Assembly (NCBI GenBank): GCA_029219245.1
Contig: JAQXTA010000056.1
Coordinates: 1 to 46,535, forward strand
DNA from: Lachnospiraceae bacterium
GTDB taxonomy: Bacteria > Bacillota > Clostridia > Lachnospirales > Lachnospiraceae
DNA: 46,535 nucleotides
Direction: 5' to 3'
Each line of letters starts with the position of its first letter. Position 1 is the first letter of the stretch. The notes under the pieces were generated by a model that did not search any database, was not told the origin of the DNA, and was given only the letters and a program-made list of their open reading frames with translations. Shown here in pieces: positions 25,433 through 32,464 of the stretch. Position numbers and translations under genes: made by a program.

Positions 25433-26383
25433 ATGGTAAAAACAATAGCATCCGTAGGGCTGCCTGTGGATGAGGTGTTAGAGATTAAGAAAAACCGTAT
25501 TACCCCGGATAAAGAGGTGAGCGGCAGAAAAAAACGAATCAGCATTGTCACAGGTGTTCATGGCGATGAGTTGGAAGGACAATATGTTTGCTTTGAGCTG
25601 ATGCAGCGCATTGAAGCAGAAAAGGAAAAACTGACCGGTATTGTAGACATTTATCCGGCCATGAATCCTCTCGGCATTGATTCGATTACGAGAGGGATTC
25701 CGGCATTTGATCTGGATATGAACCGGCTCTTTCCGGGAAACCGGGAAGGAAATATGACAGAATATATCGCTGCCAAAATCGTTGAGGATATCAAAGGATC
25801 TTCTGTCTGCATTGATATTCACGCAAGTAATATTTATTTGACGGAAATTCCGCAGATTCGTATCAATGAACTGCATAAAGAGAAACTGGTACCTTTGGCA
25901 TCCAAGACAAATGTAGATTTTATCTGGGTACATGGTGCGAGTACGGTACTGGAATCGACATTGGCATATAGTCTGAACAGTCATAATGTTCCTACGTTGG
26001 TTGTGGAAATGGGTGTTGGTATGCGTATTACAAAAAAATACGCAGAACAGCTTGTGGATGGTATTTTCAATCTGATGCGTGAAATGGGAATCTGGCAGGG
26101 AGAAACCAAAGAGCCGAGAAAGCCTATTATTTCAGAAAACCCGGAGGATGTATGTTTTTTAAATGCTTCCACTGCCGGTATTTTTGTGCCCCAGGTAAAA
26201 CACTGGGAAAGACTGAAAAAAGGGGATACGATAGGACACATTATCGATCCGCTGCGGGGAAAGGTACTGGATACCATTCTTTCACCGATTGACGGAATTC
26301 TTTTTACCATAAGAGAGTATCCGGTGGTGGATGCAGGTTCGTTAATCGGCAGGTTATTGAGAGAAGAGATTCTGGCTAAATGA
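25433..26383 (+). CDS. M14-type zinc amidohydrolase (succinylglutamate desuccinylase/aspartoacylase-like), active-site intact
   Basis: 316 aa, ATG 25433 with GAGG about 9 bases upstream; the frame also runs back into the transglutaminase gene but without a ribosome site. The metal site is complete: GVHGDE (His43 and Glu46) and DIHASN (His130). The catalytic Glu192 is in LVVEMGVG, and the substrate Arg region reads LDMNRLFPGN near residue 100. After residue 235 there is a lipoyl-like beta domain (AGIFVPQVKHWERLKKGDTI and IDGILFTIREYPVV) as in the AstE/DUF2817 relatives. The family cleaves N-acyl amino acids or peptide-like amides. Fourth gene of the ATP-grasp operon. Confidence 0.85.
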   Translation: MVKTIASVGLPVDEVLEIKKNRITPDKEVSGRKKRISIVTGVHGDELEGQYVCFELMQRIEAEKEKLTGIVDIYPAMNPLGIDSITRGIPAFDLDMNRLFPGNREGNMTEYIAAKIVEDIKGSSVCIDIHASNIYLTEIPQIRINELHKEKLVPLASKTNVDFIWVHGASTVLESTLAYSLNSHNVPTLVVEMGVGMRITKKYAEQLVDGIFNLMREMGIWQGETKEPRKPIISENPEDVCFLNASTAGIFVPQVKHWERLKKGDTIGHIIDPLRGKVLDTILSPIDGILFTIREYPVVDAGSLIGRLLREEILAK

Positions 26384-26438
26384 TATTTATAGAGAGTATT
26401 TAATAGAAATTATTTTATAGAAATTAAGGGCATATCGT

Positions 26439-27371
26439 ATGAGAAAGAAAACGTTATATGAAATAGAATCGTTGTATCGGGATAATTTCCGCGTAACAAG
26501 CTATGAATTTGGAAAAGGGAAAAAATCGGTCTGTATTCTCGGAAATATCCGGGGAAACGAAGTGCAGCAGCTTTATGTGTGCTCCCAGCTGGTAAAGCGG
26601 TTTAAAGAGATGGAAGAAGCCGGAAAAATTAAGGCAGGACACAAGATTATGGTTGTACCGTCTGCCAATCCCTATTCCATGAATATCAAAAAACGGTTCT
26701 GGCCAACGGACAATACCGACATTAACCGGATGTTTCCCGGCTATGACCAGGGCGAAACAACCCAGCGGATTGCTGCCGGAATTTTTGAAGAGGTGAAAAA
26801 ATACCGGTATGGAATCCAACTGGCTTCCTTTTATATGCCGGGGAAATTTACACCCCATGTGCGCATGATGAAAACAGGGTTTGAAGATATTGAACTGGCG
26901 AAGGAGTTCGGAATGCCTTATGTGGTTATCCGGAATCCAAGACCATATGACACAACGACTTTGAATTATAACTGGCAGATTTGGGAAACCCATGCTTTCA
27001 GCTTATACACTACAACCACAGAGCATATCGATAAGGCGAGTGCTGTCATGGCAATTCACAGCGTTCTGAATTTTCTGGCGAAGGAAGGCATTGTAGATTA
27101 TTGTGGGCATGAAGGCTATATATCCCATGTAGTGGAAGATACCGATATGGTTTCGGTCCGCACCAGAGTGTCCGGTATTTTTGAAAGTAAGGTGGAAGTC
27201 GGAGAAGAGGTATTAAAAGGACAGATTCTGGCAGAAACCATAGACCCTTATGAGGGAACGGTCAAAGAGGTGCTGGAATCGCCGGTAGACGGTATCGTCT
27301 TCTTTGTCCATGACGAACCGCTTACCTATGCCAAGACTGCGGTATTTAAGCTGGTGGTAAGGAAGGAATAA
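26439..27371 (+). CDS. Second M14/AstE-like protein, probable pseudoenzyme
   Basis: 310 aa, ATG 26439, paralogue of the protein just upstream: same order of blocks (CILGNIRGNEVQQLYV, PSANPYSMNI, DINRMFPGYDQGETTQRIAA, then a C-terminal VSGIFESKVEVGEEVLKGQI beta domain). The catalytic positions differ. The first zinc His is Arg38 (GNIRGNE), the second is Leu128 (GIQLAS), and the segment matching LVVEMG reads AFSLYTTTTEHI without the catalytic Glu. Glu41 and the Arg in DINRMFPG are kept. The fold is preserved over its full length, so it is not a decaying gene. A binding or regulatory partner of the intact paralogue, possibly a heterodimer, is the likely role. A weak ribosome site (TTAAGGGC) lies upstream. 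Confidence 0.8.
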   Translation: MRKKTLYEIESLYRDNFRVTSYEFGKGKKSVCILGNIRGNEVQQLYVCSQLVKRFKEMEEAGKIKAGHKIMVVPSANPYSMNIKKRFWPTDNTDINRMFPGYDQGETTQRIAAGIFEEVKKYRYGIQLASFYMPGKFTPHVRMMKTGFEDIELAKEFGMPYVVIRNPRPYDTTTLNYNWQIWETHAFSLYTTTTEHIDKASAVMAIHSVLNFLAKEGIVDYCGHEGYISHVVEDTDMVSVRTRVSGIFESKVEVGEEVLKGQILAETIDPYEGTVKEVLESPVDGIVFFVHDEPLTYAKTAVFKLVVRKE

Positions 27372-27412
27372 GCTGGGATATAGGCGTAAAAACAGAATAA
27401 GATAAAATAGAA

Positions 27413-27450
27413 AAGACTGTTAAAGGGTTTCTTTAGCAGTCTTCTTTTTG
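27413..27450. terminator. Shared terminator between the M14 operon and the XRE gene
   Basis: AAGACTGTTAAAG (27413-27425) pairs with CTTTAGCAGTCTT (27431-27443) with a single G-U-type mismatch and a 5-base loop. TCTTTTTG follows on the plus strand and A-rich DNA flanks the other side, so it can end transcription in both directions. The stem includes the last codons of the minus-strand regulator. Confidence 0.7.
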
Positions 27451-27930
27451 CTTTAATATGGAATTGGTCAAAGAGGATTTGGTTGATTTTGCATTTGTTC
27501 GATTGTGACACTTTACTCGCATAAAAGAAAGAATATCCTCTTGGTCACGTGCATCCAAAAGTTGGTAATAGTAAAGAAAAAGCTTTTCCTGTCTTTCCAG
27601 TGATTTAAATTTTTTACTGTTTTCCGGAGTACTTATATGATTTAAAAATCCACTTAAATCATCATCAGCCAAAATTTCCGATATGGAATCACTTTTCTCA
27701 TGGCTAGAATTGAGACAATTTGTGGTTGTAAACTCTAAAAAATTCTCTATAGGAATTTTGTATAGCTTTGATAAGTTATAGAGAGAATTTACTGGTGGGG
27801 TTATTCGTCCGGTTTCATAATGTGAATAGGTCTGTCTGGTAATGTATAATTGTGATGCCACAAATTCCTGCGAATAATTATAGGATTTACGAAGTTCTTT
27901 TAAATATTGCGCTAGATTTTTCTCTGACAA
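27433..27930 (-). CDS. XRE-family transcriptional regulator
   Basis: 165 aa on the minus strand, starting MSEKNLAQYLKELRKSYNYS with GAAAGGTG upstream. Residues 6-62 are a Cro/C1-type helix-turn-helix (SQEFVASQLYITRQTYSHYE, then LYNLSKLYKIPIENFLEF). The remaining 100 residues are polar and helical, with KFKSLERQEKLFLYYYQLLD and DQEDILSFMRVK, and give no known sensor domain. It is divergent from the secreted-protein gene at 28191. The 260-base AT-rich gap between them carries two perfect palindromes that could be operators. A link between this regulator and that gene is an inference from layout. Confidence 0.85.
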   Translation of the reverse strand: MSEKNLAQYLKELRKSYNYSQEFVASQLYITRQTYSHYETGRITPPVNSLYNLSKLYKIPIENFLEFTTTNCLNSSHEKSDSISEILADDDLSGFLNHISTPENSKKFKSLERQEKLFLYYYQLLDARDQEDILSFMRVKCHNRTNAKSTKSSLTNSILKQKEDC

Positions 27931-28109
27931 TTCATTACACCTTTCTTTGTTTTGATAGAAAAAATGATATTTTTTTATTTTGCTGAAACACTATTTTTCC
28001 ACTCTGAAATAATAATATATAAATTTTATCAGAAAAAAGTACTTGAAAATATATTAGTAATAGCATATTATATTATAGATGATATCAATAATAGCATTTT
28101 GGGTAAAAA

Positions 28110-28158
28110 GTGATAGTATCACAAACATAATAAGGTGTTCATGCAGTTTAAAACTGCA
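28110..28158. promoter_or_regulatory. Two perfect palindromes in the XRE / secreted-protein gap
   Basis: GTGATAGTATCAC (28110-28122) is a perfect 6-1-6 palindrome. TGCAGTTTAAAACTGCA (28142-28158) is a perfect 8-1-8 palindrome. They are 20 bases apart and end 33 bases before the ATG at 28191. The first is a plausible operator for the divergent XRE protein; the second could be an operator or an mRNA leader hairpin. Direct copies of AATAGCAT occur further upstream in the same gap. Confidence 0.45.
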
Positions 28159-28190
28159 ACACAAATAAATCATCAGACGAGGAGGAGAAA

Positions 28191-28907
28191 ATGATGAAAG
28201 CAAAATTAATGCAGAAAGTGCTGGCTGGCGCTTTGACCGTAGCACTTGTTGCAGCACCATCTATGAGCGTATTTGCAAGTGGTGCACAAGGAAGCGGTAG
28301 CAATACCTGCGGAGGAAGCAGTACAACAACCGAAGCTGCAGTTGTTGAAATTGTGAATGCGGCAGTAGCACCTACAGAGTCTTCTTCCGGCTCAGGTTCC
28401 GGAACGGTAAGCAGTATTGCAGAAATTCCAACCACCAGCAGTGTAGCAGGTGTGAAGACCAGTGTGGCAGGTGTCTACATGGCAACCAGTGTAAATGGTA
28501 CTGCTATTACAACAGGCCTTGCAGACATTGCAAGCAGCTATGGCTTGGCAGCAGGTGAAAAACCTTATGCAAGAATCTACAACATGGATACCAAGAAGAG
28601 CCCATTGGCAGCAGCGGCTATTGATCAGGCAGCAGCAGCAAAAGGAGCAGTAGTTGGTCCTTATGTTAATGTAGAACTTGGTAAATTAAGCAGCGGTAAA
28701 TTCAGCTTGCTGGCATCAGAAGGAGCACCGATTACCCTTAAATTTGGTATTCCGAAATCCTTTGCACAGGATGGAAAGACCTTTGCAGTTGTTTGCGTTC
28801 GTCCCGGTGGAGCTGTATCTATCTTAGAGGATACAGATACAAATCCAAATACTGTAACCTTCAATACAACAGGTGGACAGGGCGCATATGCAATCATTAA
28901 ATACTAA
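28191..28907 (+). CDS. Secreted Ala/Ser/Gly-rich protein of unknown function
   Basis: 238 aa, start at ATG 28191 (or the adjacent ATG 28194) with a strong GAGGAGGAG site. A Sec signal peptide is plain: MMKAKLMQKVLAGALTVALV, cleaved probably after SVFA-S near residue 30. The next 55 residues are low-complexity Gly/Ser/Thr/Ala linker (GSGSNTCGGSSTTTEA and ESSSGSGSGTV). From about residue 85 there is a folded-looking domain: GVYMATSVNGTAITTG, YARIYNMDTKKSP and FAVVCVRPGGAVSILEDTD, ending in GAYAIIKY. No anchor, LPXTG or lipobox is seen. I have seen similar anonymous proteins in Lachnospiraceae but know no function. The coding bases are GC-richer than the surrounding gap. Confidence 0.75.
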   Translation: MMKAKLMQKVLAGALTVALVAAPSMSVFASGAQGSGSNTCGGSSTTTEAAVVEIVNAAVAPTESSSGSGSGTVSSIAEIPTTSSVAGVKTSVAGVYMATSVNGTAITTGLADIASSYGLAAGEKPYARIYNMDTKKSPLAAAAIDQAAAAKGAVVGPYVNVELGKLSSGKFSLLASEGAPITLKFGIPKSFAQDGKTFAVVCVRPGGAVSILEDTDTNPNTVTFNTTGGQGAYAIIKY

Positions 28908-28911
28908 TTTA

Positions 28912-30699
28912 ATGAAACAAAGTGTAAAAGCTGGGAGAAGAATTGATTTCTTCTTCCAGTATTTTGTGATGTTCCTTTTAATTATTTTATGTGTTTTTCA
29001 GTACAATATACGAAAAATATATGGATTTTCCATTTATCCTGACGAATTCGGATACTGGGCATGTGCAGCAGAATGGTTACACTATGACTGGTCGGAGGTA
29101 GCATCATTAGGTTCTTATTACTCTTTTGGCTATAGCCTGATTCTTACTCCGATTCTGTGGCTGTGTAAGGATGGTCTTACTGCGTACCGCATAGCAATAT
29201 TTATCAATGTGGTATTACAGTGCATATCGATGGGATTATTATGGAAAATATTCAGTAAGATTTCCTTGCAAACGAGTAATTCTACCAATCAAAAAATGCA
29301 GATATTGTTTGCAACGGGAGTTGCTGTATTTTATCCAGCATGGTCTTTTTATACACAAATGACATTAGCAGAGGCATTGCTTACCTTTCTCTATATACTT
29401 ATTTGTTATCTGTTATTTTGTTTTTTGGAAAAACCGAAAGGAATTACCCTTGTCGTGCTGGTTTGTTCCTTTCTTTACATACACTTTGTACATATGCGGA
29501 CTATTGGGATTATTCTGGCGGCTGTGGGAGTTATGCTTCTCTACGCATGGAATAACCGATCTTACCGAAAAAGAATAATTGCAACATTATTGCTATGCAT
29601 AATAGCATTTTCACTGGGAATGTGGTGTAAGGAAATCATACAGCAGAATGTTTTTGCATTGGCAGATACCAGTTATTTAAATGTCAATGATTATGCAGGA
29701 CAATCCAGAACTCTGCAGACAATTTTTACGATACAAGGATTTAAGCAATTATTATTTAGTATTTGTGGCAAGCTGTATTATTTGGCAATGGCCTCTTTCG
29801 GACTGCTTTATCCGGCGGTTGGGTATCTGATACAGCAAAGCGTAAATTGTCTGAGGTATATAGTGAAAAAGGAGATACCAGCACCGATACAATGGCTCAG
29901 TTTGTTTCTATTGTTATCTATTATGGGACAGCTGCTCATTTCCTCCATTTATATGATGAATCCTGGAAGACTGGATGGAATTGTTTATGGAAGATACAAT
30001 GATTTCCTGGTTCCTATTGTTATGGGAATTGGCGTTCTCACATTGAGTACTCAAAAAAAGTCAGTAAAGCAACTGCTTGTGGCTCTGGGAACTTCAACAG
30101 TGCTTTTTGCACTTTCCTTTTACACTATGCTGCAAAGCGATGCAACTGCGATGCAGGGATATTTTGCTGCCGGCATCAGCTATTTGTCAAACGATTATCA
30201 TTACGAGATTGTACCGGAATTTAGCAAGGCATATTTATTTGGAATATTGCTTATCTGCGGAATGTATCTCTGTATTTATGTTGGTAAGAAAAGTGAAAAA
30301 ATTCCGTTAGTAATGGGCACTGTTTTGCTTGTGGAAATAGCATTAATGATGTGTCTTGGAAGGAAATACTCATACTATTTCGGAGAAATCAATTACCAGG
30401 ATTTAAAGGTTTATGAATACATTAATACATATGAAACCAGTCAACCGATAGGTAGTAACGATGAAGTACGAATTACCTATCTGTATAGGGATGAATTACC
30501 TTTTATTGATTTAATACAGTTTATGTTGTTGGATAATTCTGTTTCCGTTATTAAGGAAGCGGACATAGCAGAGAATAAGCCGGAATGGAATACAGATTTT
30601 TTGATTTTGGATTCTAAAAGTGAGTATCTGGAAGAATGGAAAACAGATTATGAAGAATGCATTGAGAGTGAGAACTTTGTGTTGTTCCGGATGGATTAG
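28912..30699 (+). CDS. GT-C-like polytopic membrane glycosyltransferase
   Basis: 595 aa from ATG 28912, four bases after the secreted-protein gene and without its own ribosome site, so it may depend on translational coupling; ATG 28969 is an alternative. About ten membrane helices. The first outside loop has IYPDEFGYWACAAEWLHYDW, and an acidic DE pair in that position is the hallmark of GT-C enzymes that use polyprenyl-phosphate sugars. A soluble C-terminal part (from residue about 500: YQDLKVYEYINTYETSQPIG) follows. Its closest relative in the window is the protein encoded at 37343-39040, which shares DEFGYW, VASxxSYY and GYxxxLxP. The next gene encodes a GtrB-type GT2 that could make its lipid-linked donor. 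Confidence 0.75.
   Translation: MKQSVKAGRRIDFFFQYFVMFLLIILCVFQYNIRKIYGFSIYPDEFGYWACAAEWLHYDWSEVASLGSYYSFGYSLILTPILWLCKDGLTAYRIAIFINVVLQCISMGLLWKIFSKISLQTSNSTNQKMQILFATGVAVFYPAWSFYTQMTLAEALLTFLYILICYLLFCFLEKPKGITLVVLVCSFLYIHFVHMRTIGIILAAVGVMLLYAWNNRSYRKRIIATLLLCIIAFSLGMWCKEIIQQNVFALADTSYLNVNDYAGQSRTLQTIFTIQGFKQLLFSICGKLYYLAMASFGLLYPAVGYLIQQSVNCLRYIVKKEIPAPIQWLSLFLLLSIMGQLLISSIYMMNPGRLDGIVYGRYNDFLVPIVMGIGVLTLSTQKKSVKQLLVALGTSTVLFALSFYTMLQSDATAMQGYFAAGISYLSNDYHYEIVPEFSKAYLFGILLICGMYLCIYVGKKSEKIPLVMGTVLLVEIALMMCLGRKYSYYFGEINYQDLKVYEYINTYETSQPIGSNDEVRITYLYRDELPFIDLIQFMLLDNSVSVIKEADIAENKPEWNTDFLILDSKSEYLEEWKTDYEECIESENFVLFRMD
28931..28965 (+). terminator. Hairpin inside the first codons of the GT-C-like gene
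   Basis: CTGGGAGAAGAA (28931-28942) pairs with TTCTTCTTCCAG (28948-28959) with one G-U pair and a 5-base loop, followed by TATTTT. It looks like the terminator of the secreted-protein gene, yet it lies within the coding start of the next gene. Confidence 0.5.
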
Positions 30700-30702
30700 A
30701 AA

Positions 30703-31785
30703 GTGAGACAGAAGATGAAGCTGATTATTCAGATTCCATGCTACAATGAGGCAGAAACGCTGGAAATCGCATTGAATGATTTGCCAAAGAAGCTGGATGG
30801 TGTGGATGAAATAGAATATCTGATTATCAATGATGGAAGTCAGGATGATACAGTTGCAGTTGCCCAAAAATGGGGTGTACAGCATGTCGTCAACTTTAAA
30901 CAGAATAAAGGACTGGCAAAAGGCTTTATGGCAGGTCTGGATGGGTGTCTCAGAAATGGTGCAGACATCATCGTCAATACCGATGCGGACAATCAATATT
31001 GTGGAGAGGATATTCAGAAGCTGATACAGCCGATTCTGGATGGAAAGGCAGATATGGTAATCGGTGCAAGACCAATTGACCAGACGGAACATTTTTCTTT
31101 TCTTAAGAAAAAATTACAACATTTAGGAAGCTGGGCAGTACGGAAAGCATCCAATACCGATATCCCGGATGCACCAAGTGGATTTCGGGCTTTCTCCAGA
31201 GAAGCGGCGATGCACATTAACGTAGTAAATGATTATACCTATACCTTAGAAACAATTGTACAGGCCGGAAGAGAACGAATGGCGATTACCAGCGTTCCAA
31301 TTCGGACAAACGGCGAGCTTCGTCCATCCCGACTGTTTCATAGTATCTTTAGTTATGTGAAGAAGAGTATGCTTACTATTTTGCGTGCATATATGATGTA
31401 TAAGCCATTGAAATGTTTTACTTATCTGGCTAGTTTACCGACCATACTGGGCTTGGGTTATGCCATCCGGTTTATTCTTTATTATGCCATGGGAAAGGGC
31501 AGTGGACATGTACAGTCCCTGATTCTTGGGTGCACACTTATTATCATTGGCTTTTTGACTTTTATGATTGGACTGGTTGCGGATGTCATTGCTGCTAACA
31601 GGAAGATTCTGCAGGATACACAGTATCATGCAAGAAGATCCGAATATGACAGCCTGTACATACAGCAGAAGATGGAGAAAGAAGTTGTCAGGACATACCA
31701 TGTCGTGGAAAGTCCGCAGGACGAATACCCACAGGAAACTGCTGATAAAAGTAGGACTTGCATACAGAAATATGAAAGACTTTGA
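30703..31785 (+). CDS. Membrane-anchored GT2 glycosyltransferase (GtrB/DPM1-like)
   Basis: 360 aa from GTG 30703; ATG 30715 (MKLIIQIPCYNEAETLEIAL) is an equally good start. The GT2 nucleotide-sugar domain spans residues 1-235: IIQIPCYNEAE, YLIINDGSQDD, QNKGLAKGFMAGLD, the metal motif NTDADNQY and PDAPSGFRAFSREAAM. Two membrane helices follow (LASLPTILGLGYAIRFILYY and LILGCTLIIIGFLTFMIGL). This layout is that of enzymes that load a sugar onto polyprenyl phosphate at the inner face of the membrane. The C-terminal 45 residues are polar. It directly follows the GT-C-like gene, which would use such a donor; the pairing is inferred. Confidence 0.88.
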   Translation: MRQKMKLIIQIPCYNEAETLEIALNDLPKKLDGVDEIEYLIINDGSQDDTVAVAQKWGVQHVVNFKQNKGLAKGFMAGLDGCLRNGADIIVNTDADNQYCGEDIQKLIQPILDGKADMVIGARPIDQTEHFSFLKKKLQHLGSWAVRKASNTDIPDAPSGFRAFSREAAMHINVVNDYTYTLETIVQAGRERMAITSVPIRTNGELRPSRLFHSIFSYVKKSMLTILRAYMMYKPLKCFTYLASLPTILGLGYAIRFILYYAMGKGSGHVQSLILGCTLIIIGFLTFMIGLVADVIAANRKILQDTQYHARRSEYDSLYIQQKMEKEVVRTYHVVESPQDEYPQETADKSRTCIQKYERL

Positions 31786-31891
31786 CGTCATAGAGATTTC
31801 GTGGAACATTTGTGAATATGGATAATCGCACCTTGAAAATTGCATACTTTATATTAGTGAAAAACATCTTCCTATTATGTGAATAATCCAG

Positions 31892-31920
31892 TTGTGAAAA
31901 TGGGAATGAATAGGTATAAT
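31892..31920 (+). promoter_or_regulatory. Promoter upstream of the MNT nucleotidyltransferase
   Basis: TTGTGA at 31892-31897 and a perfect TATAAT at 31915-31920, spacer 17 bases, 46 bases before the ATG at 31966. Confidence 0.65.
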
Positions 31921-31965
31921 AAAGTTGGATAGCATATAACGCAATGGCGGAAACAGAAGGGAGAC

Positions 31966-32313
31966 ATGGCTATGCCAACGATAATACAGGATTATATGGA
32001 ACAGTATATTTCAGAAATCAAAAAAATATATGGTTCGCACTTACGACAAGTGATTTTGTATGGTTCATATGCAAGGGGTGATTTCAGACAGGATTCAGAT
32101 ATAGACATTATGATATTACTTGATTTGTCGGATGTGGAATTGAAGGCATATGGTCAGCAGCTTTCTTATATGACTTATGATTTCAATCTGGATAATGACC
32201 TTGATATCAAGTCGATTGCCAAGAGCGAGGAACATTTTAGAAGATGGATTGTGAATTATCCGTTCTATGCAAATATTCATAAAGAAGGAGTCGTTTTATA
32301 TGGAGCAGCCTAA
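31966..32313 (+). CDS. MNT-type minimal nucleotidyltransferase (antitoxin-like)
   Basis: 115 aa. ATG 31966 or 31972 is the start; the second has better spacing (8 bases) from GAAGGGAG. The pol-beta-type active site is complete: ILYGSYARGDFRQDSDIDIM gives GS, and the metal-binding D-x-D, with a third acidic residue near DIKSI. MNT proteins pair with HEPN ribonucleases; in studied pairs the MNT protein AMPylates and silences the HEPN toxin. No intact HEPN gene follows. Only a short overlapping frame with a HEPN-like beginning is present. The gene has its own promoter and a terminator-like hairpin downstream, and lies as an insert among glycosyltransferase genes. Confidence 0.85.
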   Translation: MAMPTIIQDYMEQYISEIKKIYGSHLRQVILYGSYARGDFRQDSDIDIMILLDLSDVELKAYGQQLSYMTYDFNLDNDLDIKSIAKSEEHFRRWIVNYPFYANIHKEGVVLYGAA

Positions 32314-32323
32314 ACTGTCATAA
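32300..32323 (+). pseudogene. Possible 5' stub of a HEPN partner gene
   Basis: An ATG at 32300 overlaps the end of the MNT gene in another frame and reads MEQPKLS before TAA at 32321-32323. HEPN partners of MNT genes often start at such an overlap with a short ME..KL segment. Seven codons are too few to prove homology, so this is a suggestion only. Confidence 0.25.
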
Positions 32324-32371
32324 GAGGTTAGTACATCACAGAATAAAATAAAGGTAGGTTATCATAAAAAT

Positions 32372-32440
32372 CCTGATATAAAGTATGCAATTGTTACCGA
32401 AAGGTGCAAAAGGAAATATACTTTATATTGGGGTTTTTAT
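32372..32440 (+). terminator. Long hairpin upstream of the AT-rich glycan cluster
   Basis: CCTGATATAAAGTAT (32372-32386) pairs with ATACTTTATATTGG (32418 onward) around a 31-base loop, and GGGTTTTTATATTTT follows. It would end the MNT transcript 25 bases before the next gene. The loop contains no obvious riboswitch. Confidence 0.55.
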
Positions 32441-32464
32441 ATTTTAAGCATAGTATGCAAGAGG

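Noticed and set aside
28191..28440. CRISPR-like or repeat array in the secreted-protein gene
   Set aside because: The repeated look comes from Ala/Ser/Gly codons (GCA, AGC, GGA), with no fixed unit or spacer.
32324..32464. Open frame joining the MNT end to the GT4 gene
   Set aside because: It is open in phase with the GT4 gene, but has no start signal, contains a terminator-like hairpin and shows no family pattern.
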